Numbered from the stretch's first letter, positions 37,959-51,825 are shown. The stretch: 64,000 nucleotides of DNA from Ferrigenium kumadai (GCF_018324385.1 NZ_AP019536.1:310001-374000), one strand, 5' to 3'. Program-made: numbers and translations. Notes: generated by a model not told the origin, from the sequence alone.

Positions 37959-37971
37959 TGACTCCAGCCCC

Positions 37972-38472
37972 ATGGTGATCATGGGGCGCGTGGCATCCGC
38001 GCACGGCATCCGCGGCTGGGTCAAGATCCAGCCATTCACCGAGTATCTCGACAGTCTGCTGGACTACGATACTTGGTGGATAGGGCGGGAGCATGGCCCG
38101 TGGCGCGAGGTCAAGGTCGAACAAAGCGAAGTCCATAACAAGACGCTGGCAGCACTGCTGGCCGATTGCCCGGATCGCAATGCCGCCGAGAGGCTGAAAG
38201 GCCAGTTGATCGCGGTGCCGCGCAGTGAGTTGCCGGAGCAGGACGAAGACGAGTACTACTGGTCCGACCTGATAGGAATGTCGGTGGTGAACGAAGCAGG
38301 CGAGCGGCTGGGAACGGTGGCTAACCTGCTTGAGACCGGCGCGAACGACGTGTTGAGCGTCAAGGGCGACAGCGGCGAGATCCTGATTCCCTTCGTGGAA
38401 GCGGTGATCAAGCAGGTGGATCTGGAAAACAAGACCATCCTGGTGGACTGGTCGGCGGATTACCTGAAATGA
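37972..38472 (+). CDS. rimM: 16S rRNA processing protein RimM
   Basis: Assembly factor for the 30S head that binds S19. 166 residues from ATG 37972 ([18 protein letters not shown]). The N-terminal RimM barrel is followed by a PRC-like C-terminal barrel ([12 protein letters not shown] near 100, [19 protein letters not shown] near 127). The longer frame upstream lies in rpsP. Its stop overlaps trmD by four bases. Confidence 0.94.
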   Translation: MVIMGRVASAHGIRGWVKIQPFTEYLDSLLDYDTWWIGREHGPWREVKVEQSEVHNKTLAALLADCPDRNAAERLKGQLIAVPRSELPEQDEDEYYWSDLIGMSVVNEAGERLGTVANLLETGANDVLSVKGDSGEILIPFVEAVIKQVDLENKTILVDWSADYLK

Positions 38473-39239
38473 TCTTCGACGTCATCACGCTGTTCCCGCA
38501 GATGTTCGATGCGTTGACGCAATACGGCATCTCGCGGCGTGCGGCGGAGCAGGGCAAGTATGAGTTGAAGACGTGGAATCCGCGCGATTTCACGACCGAC
38601 AACTACCGCACCATCGACGACCGCCCTTACGGCGGCGGCCCCGGGATGGTGATGCTGGGAGAGCCGCTGGCCGGCGCGATCAACGCGGCCAAACAGCGGC
38701 AGGCAGCCGGCGGCGCGAAGAAGAGCCGTGTGGTGTATATGTCGCCACAAGGCAGGCTGCTGACCCATGCGGTGGTCAAGGAGCTGGTGGCTCAGCAAGA
38801 TGAAGGATTGATCCTGCTGGCGGGACGTTACGAAGGCATCGACGAGCGCCTGATCCGCCAGTATGTGGATGAAGAGATATCCATCGGCGACTACGTGTTG
38901 TCCGGTGGCGAGTTGGCGGCAATGGTGTTGATGGACAGTCTGGTGCGGCAGTTGCCCGGTGTATTGGGCGATGCCGATTCGGCGGAGCAGGATTCGTTCG
39001 TGCAAGGCCTGCTGGATTGCCCGCACTACACCCGCCCGGAAGTGTTTAATGGTGAAGCCGTGCCCCCGGTATTGTTGTCCGGCAATCATGCGGACATACA
39101 GCGCTGGCGGCTTCAGCAGTCGTTGGGCAGAACGTGGTTGCGCAGGCCGGATCTGTTGGCCAAGCGTGATTTGACAAAAGAGGAGTCTCGGCTTCTGGCA
39201 CAGTTCCAGAAGGAACAAGACCCGATAACCAAGGAGTAA
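38469..39239 (+). CDS. trmD: tRNA (guanine37-N1)-methyltransferase
   Basis: SpoU/TrmD knotted methyltransferase making m1G37 to prevent frameshifting. 256 residues; [13 protein letters not shown] near 53-65, [13 protein letters not shown] near 116, and the knot [15 protein letters not shown] near 137-151. Coupled to rimM and followed by rplS after four bases. Confidence 0.97.
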   Translation: MIFDVITLFPQMFDALTQYGISRRAAEQGKYELKTWNPRDFTTDNYRTIDDRPYGGGPGMVMLGEPLAGAINAAKQRQAAGGAKKSRVVYMSPQGRLLTHAVVKELVAQQDEGLILLAGRYEGIDERLIRQYVDEEISIGDYVLSGGELAAMVLMDSLVRQLPGVLGDADSAEQDSFVQGLLDCPHYTRPEVFNGEAVPPVLLSGNHADIQRWRLQQSLGRTWLRRPDLLAKRDLTKEESRLLAQFQKEQDPITKE

Positions 39240-39243
39240 TAAA

Positions 39244-39606
39244 GTGAATCTGATCGAACAACTGGAGCAGGAAGAAATCGCCCGTCTGGGCAAAACCATC
39301 CCGGTCTTCGCCCCCGGCGACACCGTGATCGTGAACGTGAACGTGGTCGAAGGCGAGCGCAAGCGCGTCCAGGCTTACGAAGGCGTGGTGATTGCCAAGC
39401 GCAATCGCGGCCTGAACTCTTCTTTCATCGTGCGCAAGATCTCCGCAGGTGAAGGCGTTGAGCGTACTTTCCAGACCTACGCACCCACCATCGCCAGCAT
39501 CGAAGTGAAGCGCAAGGGCGCTGTGCGTCGCGCCAAGCTGTACTACCTGCGCGAGCGTTCGGGCAAGTCGGCACGTATCAAGGAAAAGCTGGCAGCACGC
39601 GGCTAA
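39244..39606 (+). CDS. rplS: Ribosomal protein bL19
   Basis: 120-residue 50S protein; [17 protein letters not shown] start, [20 protein letters not shown] and the [21 protein letters not shown]-terminal block. Last gene of the operon, followed by a strong terminator. Confidence 0.97.
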   Translation: MNLIEQLEQEEIARLGKTIPVFAPGDTVIVNVNVVEGERKRVQAYEGVVIAKRNRGLNSSFIVRKISAGEGVERTFQTYAPTIASIEVKRKGAVRRAKLYYLRERSGKSARIKEKLAARG

Positions 39607-39635
39607 GCTGCACGCGGTTTTTCTGCTGCAAAGAA

Positions 39636-39663
39636 ACGGGAGCTTCGGCTCCCGTTTTTATTT
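39636..39663 (+). terminator. Terminator of the rpsP-rplS operon
   Basis: ACGGGAGC/GCTCCCGT stem capped by a TTCG tetraloop, followed by TTTTATTT. Textbook Rho-independent terminator. Confidence 0.92.
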
Positions 39664-39681
39664 GTGCGCTATCATTCTCAA

Positions 39682-40242
39682 ATGGAATATCAGGCGAAAT
39701 TGAAAGTGCCGTTCGGCGTGCTGGGCATCCGCTGCACGGCGGACGCGCTCACCGGCATCGACTTCCTGCCGGCGGGCACGCCGCCGCAACCACCACGCGA
39801 CGCTTTCAGCCGTAAGGTGTGCGAACAGCTGCAAGCCTATCTCGCCGATCCTGCCTTCCAATTCGATCTGCCGCTCCAGCTGAACGGCACGGCGCACAGG
39901 CTGAAAGTATGGCAGGCGATGCAGCGCATCCCGTCCGGCGCAACGCGCAGCTACGGCGAGCTTGCCGCCGAGCTTCACTCCGGCGCGCAAGCTGTGGGCC
40001 AGGCCTGCGGCGCGAATCCCATCCCCATCGTTGTTCCGTGCCACCGCGTCGTCGGCAAGTCGGGCCTCGGCGGCTTCATGCGGCATGGCAGCGGCGAATC
40101 GCTGGACATCAAGCGCTGGCTGCTGGCGCATGAGCGCGCCACTCCCTCTTCCTTGCAGGGAGAGGGCTGGGGAGAGGGCAGAAGCGAGAAAGCCCCTCTC
40201 CCCCACCCCTCTCCCACAAGTGGGCGAGGGGAGAAGAAATGA
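39682..40242 (+). CDS. ogt: Methylated-DNA--protein-cysteine methyltransferase
   Basis: Suicide repair protein taking O6-alkyl groups from guanine. The catalytic IVVPCHRVVGKSGLGGF (Cys117) and VWQAMQRIPSGATRSYGELA blocks are intact. From ATG 39682 it has 186 residues, but the family core ends near residue 153. The last ~30 residues (PSSLQGEGWGEG, then PLPHPSPTSGRGEKK) come from a palindromic repeat inserted at the 3' end. The stop overlaps the xerD start by four bases. Confidence 0.92.
   Translation: MEYQAKLKVPFGVLGIRCTADALTGIDFLPAGTPPQPPRDAFSRKVCEQLQAYLADPAFQFDLPLQLNGTAHRLKVWQAMQRIPSGATRSYGELAAELHSGAQAVGQACGANPIPIVVPCHRVVGKSGLGGFMRHGSGESLDIKRWLLAHERATPSSLQGEGWGEGRSEKAPLPHPSPTSGRGEKK
40141..40232. 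repeat. CCCTCTCC-type palindromic repeat inside the ogt 3' end
   Basis: CTCCCTCTTCCTTGCAGGGAGAGG, read here in two parts, and then CCCCTCTCCC / GAGGGGAG units form an imperfect inverted repeat of the 'ctctccc ... gggagag' type common between proteobacterial genes. Here it is translated in frame as the C-terminus of the Ogt protein. Confidence 0.65.
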
Positions 40243-41135
40243 ACAACGCCGAACTGCTCGACGAATTCTGCGACAACCTGTGGCTGGAAGACGGCCTGTC
40301 GCGCAACACGCTGGACAGCTACCGTCGTGACCTGCGCAAGTTCGCCGCTTGGCTGGAGAAGCAGCGCGACGCTACCATTCTGCTTGCCACTCATGCCGAC
40401 ATCCAGGGCTACCTAGCCCATCTGGTTGCGAAGCAGAAGGCCAAACCGAGCAGCACCAGCCGCAACATCTCCAGCCTCAAGCGCCTGTTCCGCTACCTGT
40501 TGCGGCAGGGCAAGATCGACGCCGACCCGACGCTGCAGATCGACGCGCCCAAGTTGCCGCGCAATCTGCCCAAGAGCCTCACCGAACAGGACGTCGAGCA
40601 GCTGCTCGATGCGCCGGACCTGCAAACGCCGCTCGGCCTGCGCGACCGCACCATGCTCGAGGTGCTGTACGCCTCCGGCCTGCGCGTGTCGGAGCTGGTG
40701 ACGCTGCGCATCGCGCAGGTGAGCATGGATATGGGCGTGGTGCGTGTGATGGGCAAAGGCAGCAAGGAGCGCCTCGTTCCGCTGGGCGAAGAGGCGCTGG
40801 ACTGGCTGCGCCGCTACCTCGCCGAAGGGCGGCCCGTGCTGCTCGCGGGCAGGGTGAGCGATGCGCTGTTCGTCACCGCCCGCGGCGAGGGCATGACGCG
40901 TCAGATGTTCTGGTACTTGATCAAGAAACACGCGAAGACAGGCGGCCTGCACAAGCCGCTGTCGCCGCACACGCTGCGCCACGCTTTCGCCACCCACCTG
41001 CTGAACCATGGTGCGGATTTGCGCGTGGTGCAGATGTTATTGGGGCATTCGGATATCTCGACGACACAAATCTATACGCATGTGGCGCGGGAGCGGTTGA
41101 AGCAGTTGCATGCGCAGCATCATCCGAGAGGGTGA
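40239..41135 (+). CDS. xerD: Site-specific tyrosine recombinase XerD
   Basis: Resolves chromosome dimers at dif together with XerC and FtsK. 298 residues: SAM-like N-terminal core-binding domain (about 5-90) and the catalytic domain with Arg in LYASGLRVSELVTL (about 148), His-x-x-Arg in SPHTLRHAFATHLL near 244, GHSDISTTQIYTHV near 268-281 with the nucleophile Tyr279. Overlaps ogt by four bases. Followed directly by the second repeat cluster. Confidence 0.94.
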   Translation: MNNAELLDEFCDNLWLEDGLSRNTLDSYRRDLRKFAAWLEKQRDATILLATHADIQGYLAHLVAKQKAKPSSTSRNISSLKRLFRYLLRQGKIDADPTLQIDAPKLPRNLPKSLTEQDVEQLLDAPDLQTPLGLRDRTMLEVLYASGLRVSELVTLRIAQVSMDMGVVRVMGKGSKERLVPLGEEALDWLRRYLAEGRPVLLAGRVSDALFVTARGEGMTRQMFWYLIKKHAKTGGLHKPLSPHTLRHAFATHLLNHGADLRVVQMLLGHSDISTTQIYTHVARERLKQLHAQHHPRG

Positions 41136-41142
41136 CTTGTAG

Positions 41143-41165
41143 GGGCGGGTTTCAAACCCGCCCGT
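41143..41165. repeat. Palindromic GGGCGGGTTT element, copy 2
   Basis: GTAGGGGCGGGTTT then CAAACCCGCCC, the mirror of the element at 9713-9741. Immediately follows the xerD stop and precedes the dispersed repeat by about 20 bases, the same order as at 12981-13171. Confidence 0.7.
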
Positions 41166-41186
41166 ATCGCGCATCAACTCGCTACA

Positions 41187-41400
41187 ACATAAAACTGCCG
41201 GGGGTTGCCCGGCAGCAAGTTACCTTTCTTGTCTTGCCAAGAAAGGTAACCGAAAGAAGGCGCCCCCGGTTTGCCGCCGCTGCGCGGTTCCCTGCGTTGC
41301 TCGACTGGTCAGGCGGCTGCGGAACTCGCGCTACGCGCTCAGACAGTCCTCGCCGACTACCCCTGACCAGCCTGCGCTACTCGGCGGCGCAAGGGAAATG
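41187..41400. repeat. Dispersed ~215 bp structured repeat, copy B
   Basis: Second copy of the element at 13171-13400, same orientation. The 13-bp inverted repeat GTTACCTTTCTTG/CAAGAAAGGTAAC (41219-41250) is identical; a segment around the middle is shorter than in copy A. The CTGGTCAGG and CCTGACCAG arms are both kept. Confidence 0.85.
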
Positions 41401-41522
41401 GGCGGTGTGCAAATAGTTAGAGAATTAAGTGCGGTTTGCAAGTTGTTGAAAGATTAGTTCTGGCTTGCCACGGAGGCGATATGGGTCAGCCCCTTCAAAT
41501 TAAGTCGGCGATGTAGGTGGCA

Positions 41523-41879
41523 TTATTTTATTTGCCCGCGCTCGATACTAATCCCCACCATCCTGCTCCCCCGTATCGCCTGCAGCTTGGCGACGCTGAC
41601 CTTGGCCCAGGGGGCCTTGAAGTCTTTCAGGATAATTTGGGCGATGTGTTCGGCCAGCGCTTCGAGCAGGTTGAAGTGGCGGGCGGCGAGTTCGGCCTGG
41701 ATGCGGCGCACGATGTCGGCGTAGTTGAGCGCGTCCTTGATGTCGTCGGTTGCGCAGGCGCGGCTGTCGGGCAGGGCGATGTCGAGGTCGATCTGCAGGG
41801 TTTGCGGCACCTGCTTTTCCCATTCGTAGACGCCGATGAGGGTTTCGACTTTGAGTTCGCGCAGAAAGATGATGTCCAT
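41523..41879 (-). CDS. folB: Dihydroneopterin aldolase
   Basis: Folate pathway enzyme splitting dihydroneopterin into hydroxymethyl-dihydropterin and glycolaldehyde. 118 residues from ATG 41879: MDIIFLRELKVETLIGVYEWEK with the pterin-site glutamate, NYADIVRRI near 51 and LLEALAEHIA near 71. Length is normal. Divergent from plsY. Confidence 0.93.
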   Translation of the reverse strand: MDIIFLRELKVETLIGVYEWEKQVPQTLQIDLDIALPDSRACATDDIKDALNYADIVRRIQAELAARHFNLLEALAEHIAQIILKDFKAPWAKVSVAKLQAIRGSRMVGISIERGQIK

Positions 41880-42057
41880 GTGATAGTCCGTTGCGCCGTT
41901 CGTTCTTCGATACCTCGTCACGAACGGCAAATTCGTACAGCCCGTTGTAGGGGCATCCGTTCGCCCGGTGGTATCGAGGAGTGAGCGGAAGGGTGGTGCG
42001 TTGGTTGTGCCGGCGTATTCAAGTAGAATCCGCCGCTCGCATTTTAAGGTATTCCAG

Positions 42058-42669
42058 ATGATGACCCTAGTTTTTGTTGTGTGCGCCTACCTGTTGGGTT
42101 CAGTTTCTTTCGCGGTGTTGATGAGCAAGGCGTTCGGCCTGGCCGACCCGCGCACCTACGGCTCCGGCAACCCCGGTGCGACCAATGTGCTGCGCAGCGG
42201 CAAGAAGATCGCTGCCGCGCTGACGCTGCTGGGCGATGCGGCCAAGGGCTGGATCGCGGTGGTGCTGGCGATCATGTTCGGGGCGCATAGCGCCCAAGGC
42301 GTGACGACCATTGCGCTGGTGGCGCTGGCGGTGTTCCTCGGCCACCTGTTCCCCGTGTTCCTCAAGTTCAAGGGGGGCAAGGGTGTGGCAACGGCGCTGG
42401 GCGTGCTGCTGGCGCTGAATGTCTGGCTGGGCTTGGCGGCGCTGGGGACCTGGCTGGTGATCGCGCTGGTGTTCCGCCTGTCGTCGCTGGCTGCGCTGGT
42501 GGCCTCCATCGGCGTGCCGGTCTACGCGATGGTGCTGGGCTTGCCGCGTGAGTGGGTGCTGGCATCGGCCATCATGTCGCTGCTGCTGATCTGGCGGCAC
42601 AAGAGCAACATCCAGAACCTGCTGGCCGGCAAGGAAAGCCGGATCGGCTCCAAAAAGACCGCCCAGTAA
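42058..42669 (+). CDS. plsY: Acyl-phosphate:glycerol-3-phosphate acyltransferase PlsY
   Basis: Inner-membrane enzyme making lysophosphatidate for phospholipids. 203 residues with five predicted helices and the motifs [12 protein letters not shown] near 36-47, [13 protein letters not shown] near 103-115, and a C-terminal [14 protein letters not shown]. Start ATG 42058. Divergent from folB and convergent with tsaD, a common betaproteobacterial arrangement. Confidence 0.95.
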   Translation: MMTLVFVVCAYLLGSVSFAVLMSKAFGLADPRTYGSGNPGATNVLRSGKKIAAALTLLGDAAKGWIAVVLAIMFGAHSAQGVTTIALVALAVFLGHLFPVFLKFKGGKGVATALGVLLALNVWLGLAALGTWLVIALVFRLSSLAALVASIGVPVYAMVLGLPREWVLASAIMSLLLIWRHKSNIQNLLAGKESRIGSKKTAQ

Positions 42670-42679
42670 CCTCACGTCA

Positions 42680-42698
42680 TCCCCGCTCTCGCGGGGGA
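42680..42698. terminator. Hairpin between plsY and tsaD
   Basis: TCCCCGC/GCGGGGGA stem with a TCTC loop in the 36-base gap between two convergent genes. It has no T run, so it may be a REP-like bidirectional stabiliser. Confidence 0.5.
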
Positions 42699-42705
42699 CG
42701 GTAGC

Positions 42706-43728
42706 CTATTTGATACACATCTCCTGCAGGTCCCAGCGCGGCTTCACGTCGAAGCGGTAATCCTTGCGGCCCTGGTGTTGCGCGAGGCGCAGGGCGCCGG
42801 CGAAGGCGATCATTGCGCCGTTGTCGGTGCAGAACTGCAGGTCGGGGTAGAACACCTTGCCGCCGCGCTTGCCGATATCCTTGCTCAGGCGCTGACGCAG
42901 CAGCTGGTTGGCGCCGACCCCCCCTGCTACCACCAGTTGGCTCAGGCCGGTCTGCGCCAATGCTGCGCGCGCCTTGTATGCCAGTACGTCGATGATGGCT
43001 TCCTGTGTCGCGCAGGCGATGTCGGCGCGCGTCTGGTCGTCGACTTCGTGCTGTTTGGTCAGGGTCAGTACGGCCGTCTTTAATCCGCTGAAGCTGAAGT
43101 CGAGGTCGCCGCTGTGCAGCATCGGGCGCGGCAGCTTGAAGCGGTCGGGGTTGCCCTGTGCGGCGAGTTTTGAGAGTGCGGGGCCGCCGGGATAGCCGAG
43201 GCCGAGCAGCTTGGCGCTCTTGTCGAAGGCTTCGCCCGCGGCATCGTCCAGCGTCTCTCCCAATAAGGTGTAGCGGCCCACGTCATCCACTCGCATCAAC
43301 TGCGTATGTCCGCCGGATACTAATAATGCGACAAAGGGGAAATAGGGCGCAGGATCGGACAGTAAAGGCGAGAGCAGGTGGCCCTCCAGGTGGTGGATGC
43401 CGATGGTGGGGATGTCGAGCGCATAAGCCAACGCATTCGCCACGCTGGCACCGACCAATAGTGCGCCCCCCAGGCCGGGGCCTTGCGTGTAGGCGATGGC
43501 ATCGACCTGTTCCAGCGACACCTCGGCTTCGCTCAACACTTGTCGCACCAGTGGGATGACGCGCTGCACGTGATCTCGCGACGCGAGCTCGGGGACGACG
43601 CCGCCGTATTCGCTGTGCATGGCGATCTGCGTGTGCAGGGCATGGGCCAGCAATCCGCGCCCCATTTGATACAGGGCGACGCCGGTTTCATCGCAGGATG
43701 ATTCAATTCCAAGTGTAATCAATGACAT
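42706..43728 (-). CDS. tsaD: tRNA N6-threonylcarbamoyladenosine transferase TsaD
   Basis: Transfers threonylcarbamoyl to A37 of ANN-decoding tRNAs. 340-residue ASKHA-fold protein: [14 protein letters not shown] at 7-20, metal-binding histidines in [12 protein letters not shown] near 110, [10 protein letters not shown] near 134, and [12 protein letters not shown] near 268. The rRNA operon begins upstream on the opposite strand. Confidence 0.96.
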   Translation of the reverse strand: MSLITLGIESSCDETGVALYQMGRGLLAHALHTQIAMHSEYGGVVPELASRDHVQRVIPLVRQVLSEAEVSLEQVDAIAYTQGPGLGGALLVGASVANALAYALDIPTIGIHHLEGHLLSPLLSDPAPYFPFVALLVSGGHTQLMRVDDVGRYTLLGETLDDAAGEAFDKSAKLLGLGYPGGPALSKLAAQGNPDRFKLPRPMLHSGDLDFSFSGLKTAVLTLTKQHEVDDQTRADIACATQEAIIDVLAYKARAALAQTGLSQLVVAGGVGANQLLRQRLSKDIGKRGGKVFYPDLQFCTDNGAMIAFAGALRLAQHQGRKDYRFDVKPRWDLQEMCIK

Positions 43729-43818
43729 TTATAGCCTTTCAGACGAGGCCGCATTGTAGTGAATAATGGGATAGAGCAGGTCGACTGGAATTAATTACGT
43801 AAATATTTCACAAATGTG

Positions 43819-43846
43819 TTGACGTGATTTTTTTGCTCCCTATAAT
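43819..43846 (+). promoter_or_regulatory. rRNA promoter P1
   Basis: TTGACG (43819-43824), 16-base spacer, TATAAT (43841-43846), preceded by AT-rich sequence that could be an UP element. Followed by GCGCACCTCTTCGCTGC, which is repeated exactly after P2. Confidence 0.85.
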
Positions 43847-43969
43847 GCGCACCTCTTCGCTGCGGCGGGGTTGAAACGAAGCGAAATGTATTTAAATTCG
43901 CTTAACTCTCATTCAAATGATTGCGTTTCCCCGGCTTCGGTGTCGGATGTAAGAAGTTCGAAATTAAAG

Positions 43970-43997
43970 TTGACAGCAAGTTTTTAGTCACTATAAT
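43970..43997 (+). promoter_or_regulatory. rRNA promoter P2
   Basis: TTGACA (43970-43975), 16-base spacer, TATAAT (43992-43997), the better match of the two. Its discriminator and initial transcribed sequence duplicate those of P1 about 151 bases upstream. Confidence 0.88.
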
Positions 43998-44023
43998 GCG
44001 CACCTCTTCGCTGCCACGGCAGC

Positions 44024-44035
44024 TGCTCTTTAAAA
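44024..44035 (+). promoter_or_regulatory. boxA antitermination site
   Basis: TGCTCTTTAAAA matches the rRNA boxA consensus bound by NusB-S10. A related TGATCTTTAAAA precedes the 23S gene at about 46113. Confidence 0.8.
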
Positions 44036-44041
44036 GTTAAA

Positions 44042-44070
44042 CAAACAACCGACGAGTGTAGGTGCTTGGT
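44042..44070 (+). other. 16S precursor processing stem, 5' strand
   Basis: Pairs with about 45770-45797 downstream of 16S (AAACAACCGA / TCGGTTGTTT and GAGTGTAGG / CCTACACTC), forming the long helix that RNase III cuts to release pre-16S. Confidence 0.8.
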
Positions 44071-44211
44071 TTTTGGGAAGTTTCGAAGGTCCTTGAGGCT
44101 GACGAAACGACTTTAAAAATATAGTAGTACTTACGCAAAGTCGAAAAGAATCATGTCAATGATTCACTTTGAGTAAGACCAGATTCTTAAATGAATCAAG
44201 TAACAGGAATT

Positions 44212-45754
<1,543 letters not shown>

Positions 45755-45849
45755 GAGATATCCAGGACTGAGTGCCTACACTCATCGGTTGTTTAACAAG
45801 GTAACGAGCTGGTAAGGGCTTAGGCTCGAAGCAGGCTCGAAGTAAGTTT

Positions 45850-45926
45850 GGGTCTGTAGCTCAGCTGGTTAGAGCACCGTGTTGATAACGCGGGGGTCGT
45901 TGGTTCGAGTCCAACCAGACCCACCA
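45850..45926 (+). tRNA. tRNA-Ile (anticodon GAT)
   Basis: 77 bases with encoded CCA in the 16S-23S spacer. Acceptor GGGTCTG/CAGACCC, anticodon GAT in GTGTTGATAACGC, T arm TTGG TTCGAGT CCAA. Confidence 0.97.
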
Positions 45927-45938
45927 GAGTAGTAAAAC

Positions 45939-46014
45939 GGGGGTTTAGCTCAGCTGGGAGAGCACCTGCTTTGCAAGCAGGGGGTCGTCGGTTCGATCCC
46001 GTCAACCTCCACCA
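45939..46014 (+). tRNA. tRNA-Ala (anticodon TGC)
   Basis: 76 bases with encoded CCA, 12 bases after tRNA-Ile; anticodon TGC in CTGCTTTGCAAGCAG. The Ile-Ala pair is the usual spacer content of proteobacterial rrn operons. Confidence 0.97.
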
Positions 46015-46308
46015 ATACCTTGTTTTAGTCATTAGTCGCTAGTTTTTAGAGATGCAGCCGCAACTGCATTGGAATTCTGAGAGCTACCGACTAACGTCTA
46101 ACGACGAAAGTTTGATCTTTAAAAATTTGGAAGAAGTAAAGAAAGTGATTCTCACTGAAACGAGGATGGGCAACCGTCTGAGTGGAAGTGGAAAAACTAA
46201 ATGGGTTTTTGATTGTATCAAGTCGATTCATGCTAGTCGTATGAATCGGACACAAATGCGAAACACCTATGGCGCTTCGATCGAAAGGTCGAGGGCTTAA
46301 CGTTATAG
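46015..46308 (+). other. 16S-23S spacer, distal part
   Basis: About 294 bases without a gene. Holds a boxA-like TGATCTTTAAAA (near 46113) and, at its end, CTTAACGTTATAGGG (about 46296-46310), which pairs with CCTATAACGTTAAG after the 23S gene (about 49189-49202) to form the RNase III processing helix. Confidence 0.8.
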
Positions 46309-49191
<2,883 letters not shown>

Positions 49192-49344
49192 ATAACGTTA
49201 AGTAACAAAGGCGTTTCGCAACGCACAATCAAAGACACAGAAACTTTACTTCTTCCAGATACGGTTCAGCGCAAGAGCCTCAAAACTCAACCGATGAACC
49301 ACAGACATGGCAGGCGACAGAACACCGTCGATTGCCGAACAGTT

Positions 49345-49460
49345 TGTCTGACGACCATAGCGAGTTGGTCCCACTCCTTCCCATCCCGAACAGGACAGTG
49401 AAACGACTCCGCGCCGATGATAGTGTGGATTCCCATGTGAAAGTAGGTCATCGTCAGACT
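49345..49460 (+). rRNA. rrf: 5S ribosomal RNA
   Basis: About 116 bases from TGTCTGACGACCATAGCGAG to GGTCATCGTCAGACT; the ends pair with each other, and the conserved CCCGAAC loop is present at about 49385. Confidence 0.93.
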
Positions 49461-49472
49461 CCTTACAAACAG

Positions 49473-49505
49473 AAAACCCTCAGGTACCCCCTGAGGGTTT
49501 TTTGT
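49473..49505 (+). terminator. rRNA operon terminator 1
   Basis: AAAACCCTCAG/CTGAGGGTTTT stem with a seven-base loop and a TTTTTTG run, 13 bases after 5S. Confidence 0.92.
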
Positions 49506-49660
49506 TTGTGGGTTTGAAAATGGACCTACTTGAGGTTGTGACCATACGCTCGCAACGCGAGCTTCTTGCGGTGAAGACTCATATCGGCGTAGCCGAGTGA
49601 GGTCGCACCACAACACGCCGCGTAGCAGCTTGTTGCGGCGAACACTAACTTGCGCAGCAA

Positions 49661-49745
49661 GTGTGGCAGCCAAAGTAGGTCATCCCTTCGATAAACTCAG
49701 GACATGCTTCGACAAGCTCAGGACAGGCGTCAGCCTCCTTGCAAA
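49661..49745 (+). pseudogene. Fragment of a 5S rRNA 3' end split by a tandem repeat
   Basis: GTGTGG...AAAGTAGGTCATC (49661-49684) copies the end of the functional 5S, then 43 bases of two CTTCGAxAAxCTCAGGACA units (49685-49727) intervene, then CGTCAGCCTCCTTGCAAA (49728-49745) continues the 5S tail and trailer. The insertion is exactly between CATC and GTCAG of the 5S sequence. Confidence 0.6.
49685..49727. repeat. Two-unit CTTCGA-CTCAGGACA repeat
   Basis: CCTTCGATAAACTCAGGACA followed by GCTTCGACAAGCTCAGGACA. A diverged relative in inverse orientation is at about 13109-13145. I recognise this as a widespread intergenic repeat family in proteobacteria from memory. Confidence 0.7.
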
Positions 49746-49747
49746 GC

Positions 49748-49785
49748 AAACGCCCCGCCAGAAATGGTGGGGCGTTTCGCTTTTG
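49748..49785 (+). terminator. Second terminator beyond the rRNA operon
   Basis: AAACGCCCCGCCA/TGGTGGGGCGTTT 13-base stem with a GAAA loop, then TTTCGCTTTT. Follows the broken 5S copy as if it had been a second operon tail. Confidence 0.85.
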
Positions 49786-49951
49786 CGCTGCGGAAATCTA
49801 GAGGCTGGAACGCAGGGGCTAGACGCGCGCGAAGTGAGCTTATCGCGGCATAGGCATAATGCTAATGCGACCTGGCCACCAAAGTGGGGCGTCTCAGACC
49901 CATTAGAAACAACGGCCCCTAGAAAGCCCAACCAAGCCATCGGGCTCACGC

Positions 49952-49982
49952 AAATAAAAAGCCCCGCCAGTGTGACGGGGCT
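49952..49982 (-). terminator. Terminator of the 134-residue protein gene
   Basis: AGCCCCG/CGGGGCT stem; on the minus strand followed by TTTTTATTTG. Lies 22 bases past the stop of the gene at 50005. Confidence 0.85.
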
Positions 49983-50004
49983 ACTTTGTTTCCGATGCGT
50001 TGCT

Positions 50005-50409
50005 TTATTTGTATTCGCGCAGTTCGGGCGGAATGTCGTCGTGGTCGCCATGGGGCTGCTGATCGTACGCCTTCATGAAGACTTCACGCTCGTTCTTCTT
50101 GGTCGGATGTACCGGGATCTCCATGTTATGGCAGGTGGTGTCTTCGCAGTAGTAGATGACCTTGCGTCCTATACTGTGCAGCAGACTGTGATCCAGGTGG
50201 AAGCCCTCCTCGATCAATGCATTCTCCAGCCCTTCGAGCGTGTAGTCGCGCAAGTTGTAGCTGACCTGAAGGGTATGCGGACCGTCGCCATACGCGACCT
50301 TGCAGTTCGGAAGGCCGGACAGGAGCAGGTAAGCCTGTTCGAGTTGTTCCGGGTGCCCGTCACTGAATACGATGTCGCGCTGTTTATCCAATTCGAATGG
50401 GTTGATCAT
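50005..50409 (-). CDS. Conserved-looking hypothetical protein
   Basis: 134 residues, not recognised. The middle (about 15-75) looks like a ferredoxin-like beta-alpha-beta unit (CKVAYGDGPHTLQVSYNL, ENALIEEGFHLDHSL), reminiscent of heavy-metal-associated domains but without their CxxC. The C-terminal third has two cysteines (YYCEDTTCHNME, about 88 and 93) and a His/Asp-rich end (PHGDHDDIPPE) that could bind metal. Same strand as ctpA, 21 bases downstream of it, and closed by a terminator. Confidence 0.65.
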   Translation of the reverse strand: MINPFELDKQRDIVFSDGHPEQLEQAYLLLSGLPNCKVAYGDGPHTLQVSYNLRDYTLEGLENALIEEGFHLDHSLLHSIGRKVIYYCEDTTCHNMEIPVHPTKKNEREVFMKAYDQQPHGDHDDIPPELREYK

Positions 50410-50430
50410 ATTGGCCTCGCTTTGAACTGG

Positions 50431-51825
<1,395 letters not shown>

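Larger units (their letters stand above)
41136..41522. other. 387-bp gene-free region of repeats
   Basis: Contains the palindromic GGGCGGGTTT element (41143-41165) and copy B of the dispersed repeat (41187-41400). From 41401 to the folB stop there is about 120 bases with nothing recognisable. Open frames running through here from xerD are read-through of the repeat and not genes. Confidence 0.7.
43729..44211 (+). other. 483-bp rRNA promoter and leader region
   Basis: No gene. It contains two tandem promoters, a boxA antitermination site and the 5' half of the 16S processing stem, described separately. The tsaD promoter must be near its upstream end on the other strand. Confidence 0.8.
49461..50004. 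other. 544-bp region after 5S: terminators and scrambled 5S tails
   Basis: No coding gene. Contains the rrn terminator, a broken 5S 3' end interrupted by a repeat (49661-49745), a second hairpin terminator (49748-49785), a weak third 5S-tail resemblance (49881-49906) and the terminator of the next minus-strand gene. The long plus-strand open frame starting here is antisense to ctpA. Confidence 0.7.

Noticed and set aside
40349..41416. 355-codon frame overlapping xerD and repeat copy B
   Set aside because: Shifted reading of xerD followed by translation of the repeat; Ala/Arg-rich with no domain.
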